Positions 1 through 4,713 are shown, counted from the first letter of the stretch. The stretch: 12,801 nucleotides of DNA from Synergistaceae bacterium (GCA_030531285.1 JAUNNW010000017.1:1-12801), one strand, 5' to 3'. Translations and numbers: made by a program. Notes: generated by a model from the letters alone, not told the origin.

Positions 1-25
1 TATAACTCTATCTTCTTGTTGTCAA
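1..25 (-). promoter_or_regulatory. Partial minus-strand promoter at the window edge
   Basis: On the minus strand a perfect TTGACA (-35) lies at 20-25. A 17-base spacer leads to TA at bases 2-1, where the window ends, so the -10 box is only partly visible. The -35 box is exactly 30 bases from the 21-bp repeat at 56-76. The antisense promoter at 365-394 has the same 30-base distance to the second copy of that repeat. I infer that this is the antitoxin promoter of a neighbouring toxin-antitoxin module lying mostly outside the window. Confidence 0.4.
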
Positions 26-55
26 TCACTTTTTCAAAAAAACAGTAAAATATTT

Positions 56-76
56 CTTGCTGCCCCCGTCGCTGCG
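56..76. repeat. 21-bp direct repeat, copy 1
   Basis: These 21 bases, with core tgcccccgtcgctgcg, recur exactly at 425-445, 369 bp away. On the plus strand both copies begin a GC-rich hairpin followed by T residues. They mark equivalent positions next to two minus-strand TTGACA boxes, so they probably bound tandem copies of one module. Confidence 0.75.
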
Positions 77-91
77 TTCGGGGTCGTTTTT
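64..91 (+). terminator. Weak plus-strand intrinsic terminator
   Basis: A 5-bp GC stem (ccccg at 64-68 with cgggg at 79-83) has a 10-base loop and is followed three bases later by five T residues (87-91). It could end a plus-strand transcript entering from the left and insulate the toxin promoter at 150. The stem is short, so confidence is limited. Confidence 0.4.
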
Positions 92-146
92 GGTCATATG
101 TGTCGGATAAACTTGAAGATTTAGAACTGTTGGTTAAAAAATAACA

Positions 147-155
147 TGCTATAAT
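147..155 (+). promoter_or_regulatory. Extended -10 promoter of the toxin mRNA
   Basis: TGCTATAAT is a perfect extended -10 element (TG at 147-148, TATAAT at 150-155). No good -35 hexamer is present at 17-18 bases, which is acceptable for an extended -10 promoter. The transcript would start near 161-162 and run to the terminator at 283-330, giving an RNA of about 170 bases. Confidence 0.65.
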
Positions 156-168
156 ACCTGCCGGCTAC

Positions 169-185
169 CGCCCCGAAAGGGGGTG
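169..185 (+). promoter_or_regulatory. 5' hairpin that buries the toxin ribosome binding site
   Basis: Bases 169-174 can pair with 180-185 (four G-C pairs, a G-U pair and a C-G pair) around a gaaag loop. The 3' arm is the G-rich SD sequence just before the GTG at 191. Hiding the SD in a 5' helix is a known feature of Fst-family toxin mRNAs. The pairing is read from sequence; its effect on translation is inferred. Confidence 0.5.
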
Positions 186-190
186 AGCTC

Positions 191-277
191 GTGGGTGTTA
201 TCATTTCATTCTTCGTGTCTGTCGTAGCAGGTGTAGTAGTGTCTTATATCTGCAAGTGGCTGGACAGACATAGGTAG
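191..277 (+). CDS. Fst/PepA1-like type I toxin, 28-residue membrane peptide
   Basis: The small ORF starts with GTG, four bases after the G-rich SD, and ends with TAG at 275-277. Residues 2-21 form one uninterrupted hydrophobic segment. The polar, basic end reads CKWLDRHR. The stretch from SVVAG to WLDR aligns without gaps to the remembered pattern of the staphylococcal PepA1 and enterococcal Fst toxins: V-x-(S/A)-G, about eight hydrophobic residues, then W-L-x-R. Such peptides insert into the cytoplasmic membrane and are toxic when made in excess. The family call rests on this short similarity plus the RNA architecture: buried SD, direct repeats, shared terminator and convergent antisense promoter. 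Repression is expected from the antisense RNA at 283-358, which covers codons 4-11. It could instead be a harmless small membrane protein. Confidence 0.65.
   Translation: MGVIISFFVSVVAGVVVSYICKWLDRHR
199..222. repeat. Direct repeats DRa/DRb, toxin side
   Basis: Two short blocks, tatcatttcattc (199-211) and gtgtctgt (215-222), lie within codons 3-11 of the toxin ORF. Both recur in the same order and orientation at 338-350 and 353-360, beyond the terminator. Because the antitoxin is transcribed from the other strand, its RNA carries the exact complements and can pair with the toxin mRNA just after its start codon. Confidence 0.75.
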
Positions 278-282
278 CCAAC

Positions 283-330
283 AGCACAAACAAAGCCCGA
301 GGTGGTCAGACCTCGGGCTTTGTTTGTGCT
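283..330. terminator. Bidirectional terminator shared by toxin mRNA and antisense RNA
   Basis: The 21-base arms (283-303 and 310-330) are perfectly complementary around a 6-base loop. The stem carries a GC core (gcccgaggt/acctcgggc). An A-rich flank on one side and a T-rich flank on the other let it work as an intrinsic terminator in both directions. Convergent transcripts ending here would be complementary over the whole hairpin, as in Fst-type loci. Confidence 0.8.
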
Positions 331-358
331 CGTGATGTATCATTTCATTCGTGTGTCT
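283..358 (-). ncRNA. Antisense RNA antitoxin (RNA II-like)
   Basis: A strong minus-strand promoter (365-394) should start an RNA near 358. It would run leftward through the complements of the direct repeats (353-360 and 338-350) and end in the shared terminator, giving about 75 bases. That size and arrangement match the RNA II antitoxin of Fst-type systems. It contains no convincing ORF. Pairing of 8 plus 13 bases with the toxin mRNA at codons 3-11, plus the terminator helix, would block translation. The 5' end is predicted from the -10 box, not measured, and may lie within the 8-base repeat. Confidence 0.6.
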
Positions 359-360
359 GT
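338..360. repeat. Direct repeats DRa/DRb, antisense side
   Basis: This is the second copy of tatcatttcattc (338-350) and gtgtctgt (353-360). The gap between blocks is two bases here and three in the toxin copy. The preceding bases (cgtg then tgt) also resemble the toxin copy. Confidence 0.75.
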
Positions 361-364
361 GGAG

Positions 365-394
365 ATTATATATCAAAAAAGTAAAAGATGTCAA
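365..394 (-). promoter_or_regulatory. Consensus promoter for the antisense RNA
   Basis: On the minus strand TTGACA (389-394) and TATAAT (365-370) are both perfect consensus, separated by 18 bases. No coding sequence follows on this strand before the terminator, so the promoter is best explained as driving a small RNA. A fully consensus promoter fits an antitoxin that must exceed its target mRNA. Confidence 0.75.
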
Positions 395-424
395 TACCGC
401 ATTAAAACATACAGCTGCGCTTCG

Positions 425-445
425 CTTGCTGCCCCCGTCGCTGCG
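425..445. repeat. 21-bp direct repeat, copy 2
   Basis: Exact copy of 56-76. Here it lies 30 bases beyond the antisense -35 box and forms the left part of the hairpin at 430-451. Confidence 0.75.
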
Positions 446-457
446 GGGGCAATTTTT
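430..457 (+). terminator. Plus-strand intrinsic terminator closing the module
   Basis: Perfect 8-bp arms tgcccccg (430-437) and cgggggca (444-451) have a 6-base loop and are followed by a run of six T residues (453-458). It would catch read-through past 330. The remaining sequence up to 542 contains a small hairpin at 462-476 and a 16-bp palindrome at 496-511, but no gene that I can support. Confidence 0.65.
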
Positions 458-495
458 TGTTGCGGACGATGTCCGCTTCATTTCCTGTTCCAATT

Positions 496-511
496 AATTA
501 AGCGCTTAATT
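496..511. repeat. 16-bp perfect palindrome
   Basis: aattaagcgcttaatt is a perfect palindrome about 30 bases past the stop codon of the minus-strand gene at 543-1034. A neighbouring gcgc allows an alternative 6-bp hairpin on the minus strand, without a clear T tract. It may be a weak terminator for that gene or a protein site. Confidence 0.3.
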
Positions 512-542
512 TGCGCTTTACATTTTGCATTATGCTCTGGTT

Positions 543-1034
543 TTAGTATGTCGTAAACGTTTCGCGTTTGATTTTAGGCTTGTACTGGCGGAGCACTTCG
601 TCGATGTATTTTTTCTCAACCGCATGTTCCGCGGCACCGGAAATAACTTTCTGCATATAACTCTGCGCAGGTTCTCCGGGCGTTGTGTCTTTTTCAACGT
701 AGACTATTGCTTCAACAGGCATACCGACGCCGGTATGCGTCATGAGTACGAGCTTGTCGCAGCGTGATTTTTCAGGCTCTTCAGCATTGTAACCGAGCGT
801 TTTGTCGATGTCGCCCTCGTCAAACGGCGTAACGCGCCAGAGTACACCCTGAACACGGCTGCCGGCATCCGGAACAATTGTTGCAACTCCGCGGGAATTT
901 ATCATAAAACGAAATCCGTCAAGGATTGCCATGCCTGAACAAAGCGCATCAGGGCAGCGGAATTTCAGATGATTGGAATTCATGTACTCCCCGTACATAA
1001 AAATTATTGATTTTTCAACGTTTGCTCTTCCCAT
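543..1034 (-). CDS. Gamma-glutamylcyclotransferase-like (GGCT/AIG2 fold) protein, probably catalytically altered
   Basis: The 163-residue protein has the GGCT pattern: an N-terminal YG-loop (MYGEYMNSNHLKFRCPDA), then GVATIVPDAGSRVQGVLWRV, and near the C-terminus GEPAQSYMQKVISGA. Family enzymes release 5-oxoproline from gamma-glutamyl peptides or gamma-glutamylamines. Two key positions differ from the usual pattern. The substrate loop, normally YGSN, reads YGEY. The segment after the middle aspartates, normally (Y/Q)EG(V/Y), reads TLGY, so the catalytic Glu is replaced by Leu. It may therefore bind rather than cleave, or use another residue. The start is set by agaggtg six bases upstream. It is followed on the same strand by no gene before the toxin module; the TIGR04076-type gene precedes it. 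Confidence 0.75.
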   Translation of the reverse strand: MGRANVEKSIIFMYGEYMNSNHLKFRCPDALCSGMAILDGFRFMINSRGVATIVPDAGSRVQGVLWRVTPFDEGDIDKTLGYNAEEPEKSRCDKLVLMTHTGVGMPVEAIVYVEKDTTPGEPAQSYMQKVISGAAEHAVEKKYIDEVLRQYKPKIKRETFTTY

Positions 1035-1072
1035 AACCGCACCTCTTTTATCGGTGTTTTCATAACGCAGAT

Positions 1073-1101
1073 ATTTTATACTATCAGAAAAATTTCTGCA
1101 A
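1073..1101 (-). promoter_or_regulatory. Promoter of the GGCT-like gene
   Basis: On the minus strand TTGCAG (1096-1101) and TAAAAT (1073-1078) are separated by 17 bases, about 40 bases upstream of the start codon at 1034. It lies just outside the duplicated unit. Confidence 0.5.
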
Positions 1102-1122
1102 TTGGTACTTGATAATTGATAA

Positions 1123-1440
1123 TTAATTTTCTTCCACCGTTTCTATCAGAAAGCTTACGGGACGGAAGCCGTCGTTGCAGGACAGCATTGCGGAATGTGG
1201 ATTTTTCATCCAGCCGTTGTAGAAATTTCCGCCGCCTTCGGCAAGCGTTTTTACGAACGGAAACAGAATTTCCCAGGCGCTGTCGCAGAAATTTTTAGGT
1301 CTTTCGGCGTTTTCCGAAGTAAATACATCGCCTTCTTTTATTTCGCAGGCATGCTCTATCGGATTTTCATATTTCTCTGCCAGATCGTTGTAAAAAACTT
1401 TTCGTATTGCGGTTATTCTGACTTTTTTCATGTTTTTCAC
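1123..1440 (-). CDS. TIGR04076-type small protein, copy 1
   Basis: A 105-residue protein with the pattern of the uncharacterised TIGR04076 family: start MKKVRITAIRKVF, then EIKEGDVFTSEN, an aromatic FCDSAWEILFPFVKTLAEGG block, GWMKNP, and CNDGFRPVSF near the end. Length is normal for the family, whose function is unknown to me; conserved Cys, Trp and Gly residues suggest a small-ligand or metal role, which is inference. Translation may start at GTG 1440 or ATG 1431. The GTG overlaps the TGA of the upstream transporter remnant by 4 bases, indicating coupling. The last two residues (EN) and the stop lie outside the duplication, so this copy ends EEN while the other ends at the first E. Confidence 0.7.
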   Translation of the reverse strand: MKNMKKVRITAIRKVFYNDLAEKYENPIEHACEIKEGDVFTSENAERPKNFCDSAWEILFPFVKTLAEGGGNFYNGWMKNPHSAMLSCNDGFRPVSFLIETVEEN

Positions 1441-1568
1441 GCCTTTTTTCCTTCAAGTATGCAGCGTGCCGCTCCGCCTATAATCATTGCGCAGCCGAGC
1501 AGCTGCAGAGCTGTCTTTCTTTCGCCGAGAAGCAGCGAAGCAAAAATGATTGCAAACAATGGTTCCAT
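1437..1568 (-). pseudogene. C-terminal remnant of an EamA/DMT-family transporter with its own SD, copy 1
   Basis: A 43-codon ORF begins MEPLFAIIFASLLLGER and continues to ALQLLGCAMIIGG, then a basic end EGKKA. This is the last two membrane segments of a 10-segment EamA (DMT) transporter, including the typical EPLFA...LLLGE motif. The in-frame sequence upstream does not look like a transporter and has a stop 17 codons before the ATG, so about 85 percent of the gene is gone. A perfect AGGAGG (1575-1580) sits six bases before the ATG, so the fragment is probably still translated. Its stop overlaps the GTG of the TIGR04076-type gene by 4 bases. It may persist to couple translation of that gene, or as a small two-helix membrane protein. 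Confidence 0.6.
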
Positions 1569-1596
1569 AAACTGCCTCCTGTGTGCAACGCAGGAT

Positions 1597-1602
1597 ATTA
1601 TA
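1597..1602 (-). promoter_or_regulatory. Candidate -10 box for the transporter remnant and TIGR04076-type gene, copy 1
   Basis: TATAAT on the minus strand lies 28 bases before the remnant's ATG, with AGGAGG between them. The -35 region is poor (TGCTTT at 18 bases). It is about 55 bases from the divergent argG -10 box, so the two operons share one control region. Confidence 0.4.
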
Positions 1603-1632
1603 GCGCATTTTTACCGTACGAAAGCATTTGTG

Positions 1633-1661
1633 ATGATTTTTATTCTGTTATGTGTTAAAAT
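1633..1661 (+). promoter_or_regulatory. argG promoter with a candidate arginine-repressor site, copy 1
   Basis: TGTTAAAAT (1653-1661) is an extended -10 element. The -35 hexamer is unclear. In the -35 region atgatttttattct (1633-1646) matches the right half and the A/T centre of the ArgR operator pattern (TGAAT-WWWW-ATTCA) but not the outer left half. Repression by ArgR is known for arginine genes; its use here is inferred from this partial match. Confidence 0.4.
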
Positions 1662-1700
1662 ACCGTATCTATGTTAAAGAACAAAATGCGGGGTGTTGTC

Positions 1701-1751
1701 ATGGTACAGGTACGCTGCGCAAAACGACGACGAACGGGGCTTTGCGCGTAA
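1701..1751 (+). CDS. Arg-rich leader peptide of argG, copy 1
   Basis: A 16-residue ORF reads MVQVRCAKRRRTGLCA and ends with TAA. ggggtg lies five bases before the ATG as an SD. Four of 16 residues are Arg and three are consecutive CGA codons. None of the 17 Arg codons in argG is CGA, so a rare-codon run is placed in front of an arginine biosynthesis gene. The ORF overlaps the hairpin at 1711-1750, so ribosome stalling on scarce Arg-tRNA would change leader folding. This matches the logic of leader-peptide attenuation known for other amino-acid operons. No classical terminator with a T run follows the hairpin, so control might act on translation or through Rho. Confidence 0.5.
   Translation: MVQVRCAKRRRTGLCA
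1711..1750 (+). promoter_or_regulatory. Hairpin in the argG leader, copy 1
   Basis: gcgcaaa (1717-1723) pairs with tttgcgc (1741-1747). Past a three-base bulge, tac/gta add three more pairs. The loop of 17 bases contains the CGA codons of the leader ORF. It is followed by a tandem 9-base repeat (cagacagat twice, 1758-1775) and a small tagat/atcta stem (1774-1786) just before the argG SD. Confidence 0.45.
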
Positions 1752-1812
1752 ACGTTTCAGACAGATCAGACAGATAGATTAAATCTACGACAAAAAGAAA
1801 AGGAGATATATT

Positions 1813-3075
1813 ATGAAAAAGAAACTCAAAAAAATAGTTCTTGCATATTCAGGCGGTCTTGACACGTCAGTTATCATTCCCTGGCTCAAAGAAAACTACG
1901 ATAATCCCGAAATAGTCTGTGTATGTGCGAACGTCGGACAGGACGATGAAATTGAAGGTCTTGAAGAACGCGCGAAGAAAAGCGGGGCAAGCAAGCTTTA
2001 CATTGAAGATCTCACGGAAGAATTCGTCAACGATTTCATCATTCCGACAGTTAAAGCCGGCGCCGACTACGAAGGCTATCTGCTCGGCACGAGTTTTGCC
2101 CGCCCGATTATAGGCAAACGCCTCGTTGAAATCGCAAAGAAAGAAAAAGCAGACGCAATCTGCCACGGCTGCACGGGAAAGGGCAACGACCAGGTTCGTT
2201 TCGAGCTTGCAGTCATGCATTTCGCTCCTGAAATGAAAATTATTGCCCCGTGGCGCGAATGGGATATCGTCAGCCGCGATCAGGAAATCGACTACGCCGA
2301 AGCACACAAAATTCCTCTTAAGATAAGCAGGGAGACAAATTATTCAAAAGACAAAAACCTCTGGCATCTTTCACACGAAGGTCTTGACATGGAAGACCCC
2401 GGAAACGAACCTCAGCTTGAGAAAAAAGGTTTCCTCGAAATGTCTGTATCGCCGCTCAAAGCGCCGAACAAACCGACCTACGTCACGCTCAGCTTTGAAA
2501 AAGGCATCCCTGTCAAGCTCGACGGCAAAAAGATGACTGCAACGCAAATTATCCGCAAGCTGAACAAACTCGGCGGTGAAAACGGCATAGGAATTCTTGA
2601 CCTTGTTGAAAACCGCCTCGTCGGCATGAAATCACGCGGGGTCTATGAAACCCCGGGAGGCACGATACTTTACAGGGCGCACGAAGTGCTTGAAACGATA
2701 TGCCTCGACAAACTTACGTCGCACAAAAAACGCGAGCTTGCGATCACATTCGCAGACCTTGTCTACAACGGTCAGTGGTTTACGCCGCTTCGCGAAGCTC
2801 TTTCGGCATTCGTCGACGCAACGCAGGAGCGCGTTACCGGTGACGTTAAACTGAAGCTTTACAAAGGCAACATAATGAACGCAGGTGTCTGGTCGCCGTA
2901 TTCGCTTTACAGCGAAGAAATCGCGACGTTTGACGAAGGCGGGGATTACCGTCAGGACGACGCAAGCGGTTTCATTCATCTTTTCGGACTGCCGACGAAG
3001 GTTCAGGCAATGCTCGATGGAACAAAAGCCAAAAAGAAAGCGCCGTGCAAAAAACGCTGCGGCAAAAGAGATTAA
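1813..3075 (+). CDS. argG: Argininosuccinate synthase, copy 1
   Basis: Cytoplasmic ligase that joins citrulline and aspartate using ATP, giving argininosuccinate, AMP and pyrophosphate, the penultimate step of arginine synthesis. The ATP-binding P-loop AYSGGLDTS lies at residues 11-19, YLLGTSFARPII at 89-100 and GCTGKGNDQVRFE at 119-131, with SHEGLDMEDP near 187-196. At 420 residues it is slightly longer than usual because of a Lys/Arg/Cys-rich tail (KAKKKAPCKKRCGKRD) after the normal fold. aaggagat lies about six bases before the ATG. No argH or other arginine gene is adjacent. The 138-base stretch before it holds the candidate leader peptide and hairpin, and a 70-base gap with a hairpin separates it from the SAF-domain gene. 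Confidence 0.97.
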   Translation: MKKKLKKIVLAYSGGLDTSVIIPWLKENYDNPEIVCVCANVGQDDEIEGLEERAKKSGASKLYIEDLTEEFVNDFIIPTVKAGADYEGYLLGTSFARPIIGKRLVEIAKKEKADAICHGCTGKGNDQVRFELAVMHFAPEMKIIAPWREWDIVSRDQEIDYAEAHKIPLKISRETNYSKDKNLWHLSHEGLDMEDPGNEPQLEKKGFLEMSVSPLKAPNKPTYVTLSFEKGIPVKLDGKKMTATQIIRKLNKLGGENGIGILDLVENRLVGMKSRGVYETPGGTILYRAHEVLETICLDKLTSHKKRELAITFADLVYNGQWFTPLREALSAFVDATQERVTGDVKLKLYKGNIMNAGVWSPYSLYSEEIATFDEGGDYRQDDASGFIHLFGLPTKVQAMLDGTKAKKKAPCKKRCGKRD

Positions 3076-3098
3076 ACAATTCTGACGTAACAAAATTC

Positions 3099-3123
3099 AA
3101 GGCAGGAGATTTTCTCCTGCCTT
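3099..3123 (+). terminator. Hairpin between argG and the dehydratase genes, copy 1
   Basis: Perfect 10-bp arms aaggcaggag and ctcctgcctt have a 5-base loop. Only a broken T/A stretch follows, so it may act as a partial terminator or an RNA-processing element that lowers expression of the two downstream genes. Confidence 0.5.
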
Positions 3124-3145
3124 AACTTTAGGAAGGTGGTTTGAA

Positions 3146-3430
3146 ATGCCAGTAAACGCAATCAAAGTAACTGACAAAGACAACGTAGCAACGGTTCTTC
3201 AGCCTGTTTCCGCCGGCACGGAAGTTTGCTGGAGTCTGTCGGAAAAGTCTGTCGCCGCTGCCTCGGACATTCCGTTCGGCCACAAAATCGCGGTGTGCGG
3301 CATTGCCGCCGGAGAGTACGTTTACAAATACGGCGAAATTATCGGTGAAGCGGTAAAAGATATTGCCGCCGGCGAACACGTACACGTTTCAAACATTGAC
3401 AGCCGCAGGGCAAGAGGGGATAAAAAATGA
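3146..3430 (+). CDS. UxaA-type dehydratase small subunit (SAF domain), copy 1
   Basis: A 94-residue protein equal to the N-terminal SAF domain of altronate/galactarate dehydratases and to the small SuyA-like chain of sulfolactate sulfo-lyase. The signature is IPFGHKIAVCGIAAGEYV, then KYGEIIGEAVKDIAAGEHVHVSNI; the conserved HK, KYGE.IG and GEHVH motifs are all present. The SD aggaaggtgg is well placed. The stop overlaps the start of the large-subunit gene by 4 bases (ATGA), so both chains should be made together and form one enzyme. The substrate cannot be decided from this chain. Confidence 0.85.
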   Translation: MPVNAIKVTDKDNVATVLQPVSAGTEVCWSLSEKSVAAASDIPFGHKIAVCGIAAGEYVYKYGEIIGEAVKDIAAGEHVHVSNIDSRRARGDKK

Positions 3431-4584
3431 AATTTAACGGATATCTTCGCGAAAACGGCGCAGCAGGTACAAGAAATCACGTGCTCGTGCTTTCCTGCGT
3501 ATCCTGCGCAAACCACGTCAGCAGAAAGATAGCTGATGCAGTCGAAGGGGCGGTCTGTTTCTGTCACGATACAGGCTGCACGCAGATGGGAACAGACCTT
3601 GAACAGACGCAACGAACACTTGCCGGAGCGGGCAAAAACCCGAACGCAGGCGCAGTTGTGGTTGTCAGTCTCGGTTGTGAAGGTGTCTCAGCGGAAAAAA
3701 TTGTTGAAGAAATAAAACAGACAGGCAAACCTGTCGAACTGGTCAGAATACAAACCTGCGGCGGCACGTCAGCTGCGACGGCAAAAGGTATAGAGACTGC
3801 CAAAGCCTTCCGCAAAGAACTGGACAAGCTTGAAAAAACAGAAATTGACGCATCACAACTTGTTCTCGGACTTGAATGCGGAGGTTCTGACTTCACGTCG
3901 GGAATAGTCTCCAATCCTCTGGTCGGCTACGTTGCCGACAGGCTTGTGAAGCTGGGCGGAACAGTCATTCTTTCGGAAACTACGGAAATGATAGGTGCGG
4001 AGCATCTGCTTGCTGCGCGCGCACGCTGCCCCGAAGTTGCGGACAAACTGCTTGCAGCTGTTGAAAACGTTGAACAGCAGGCGAAAAACATGAACGAAGA
4101 CCTGCGCGGAAGCCAGCCGACGCCCGGCAACATTGAAGGCGGACTCTCAACAATAGAAGAAAAATCGCTTGGCTGCCTTGCGAAAGCGGGAAGCACAGCT
4201 GTCAACGAAATGCTTGAATACGCGCAGATACCGGCCGCAAAAGGTCTTGTAATAATGGATACGCCGGGCTACGACGTGGAATCTGTTACCGGAATGCTTG
4301 CCGGAGGCGCTCAGGTTGTCCTCTTCACGACAGGCAGAGGCACGCCTGTCGGTTCTCCGACGGCTCCCGTTATAAAAATCACCGGCAATGCGCAGACGGC
4401 GCAGAGAATGGCGGAAAACATAGATTTTGACGCAAGTCCGGTGCTTGAAGGAAAAGAAAGCCTTGAAGAAGCGGGCGAAAAACTCTTTGAACTGCTGATG
4501 CGCGTTGTCAACGGCGAACAGAGCTGCGCAGAAAGACTCGGACACTGCGAATCAGCCATAACAAGAAAAGGGCCGAGTTTTTAG
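3427..4584 (+). CDS. UxaA-type dehydratase large subunit, copy 1
   Basis: A 385-residue protein of the altronate/galactarate dehydratase C-terminal family. It opens with GYLRENGAAGTRN (5-17), the family's GxxRxxGxxGTRN signature, and has CHDTGC (46-51), SLGCEG (81-86), QTCGGTS (109-115) and GLECGGSDFTSG (148-159), plus the C-terminal PVIKITGN block. Cysteines 24, 27, 51, 84, 111 and 151 could hold metal. With the preceding 94-residue chain the total is close to single-chain UxaA. Family members dehydrate sugar acids (altronate, galactarate) or cleave sulfolactate (SuyB). No uronate isomerase, transporter or sulfonate gene is nearby, so I leave the substrate open. The SD gagggg precedes the ATG within the small-subunit gene. 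Confidence 0.88.
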   Translation: MKFNGYLRENGAAGTRNHVLVLSCVSCANHVSRKIADAVEGAVCFCHDTGCTQMGTDLEQTQRTLAGAGKNPNAGAVVVVSLGCEGVSAEKIVEEIKQTGKPVELVRIQTCGGTSAATAKGIETAKAFRKELDKLEKTEIDASQLVLGLECGGSDFTSGIVSNPLVGYVADRLVKLGGTVILSETTEMIGAEHLLAARARCPEVADKLLAAVENVEQQAKNMNEDLRGSQPTPGNIEGGLSTIEEKSLGCLAKAGSTAVNEMLEYAQIPAAKGLVIMDTPGYDVESVTGMLAGGAQVVLFTTGRGTPVGSPTAPVIKITGNAQTAQRMAENIDFDASPVLEGKESLEEAGEKLFELLMRVVNGEQSCAERLGHCESAITRKGPSF

Positions 4585-4681
4585 AAGAAAATTACCGGTT
4601 GCCGGGTAAGTGCCTTGCTCCGCAAGCCGTTATTGAAATTAAAGGCATAGACCAAAAAATTTAAAGCGTTAAGGTTCTAAT

Positions 4682-4713
4682 TTCCGGCATCGCGACAAGG
4701 TGTGATGCCGGAA
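4682..4713. terminator. Inverted repeat between convergent dehydratase and pncB genes, copy 1
   Basis: Perfect arms ttccggcatc (4682-4691) and gatgccggaa (4704-4713) have a 12-base loop between two convergent genes. No T run follows directly on either strand; a seven-T run lies at 4731-4737 at the end of pncB. It may serve as a Rho-assisted end or a barrier to read-through. A second imperfect hairpin (ttaccgg/ccgggtaa) follows the large-subunit stop codon. Confidence 0.45.

Noticed and set aside
206..556. Longer open frames on both strands over the toxin module (302-556 plus and 206-493 minus)
   Set aside because: They run through the two hairpins, lack an SD, and have composition typical of chance frames. 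The small ORF at 191-277 with promoter and RNA elements explains the region better.
1100..1160. Insertion-sequence or transposon edge at the start of the duplication
   Set aside because: No terminal inverted repeats, target duplication or transposase are visible at 1132, 6159, 6291 or 11318. A 10-base match (ctatcagaaa at 1081 and 1143) is too short and does not flank the unit.
1195..1677. A 160-codon plus-strand frame (also at 6354-6836)
   Set aside because: It lies opposite the TIGR04076-type gene and the transporter remnant, which have recognisable protein motifs, and it has no SD.
1758..1775. Tandem 9-base repeat cagacagat twice before argG
   Set aside because: Two units only. It may be slippage or part of the leader structure, not enough to call a regulatory site by itself.
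1680..1812. T-box or other known riboswitch in the argG leader
   Set aside because: No T-box sequence and no terminator/antiterminator pair with a T run. The leader ORF with CGA codons is a better explanation.
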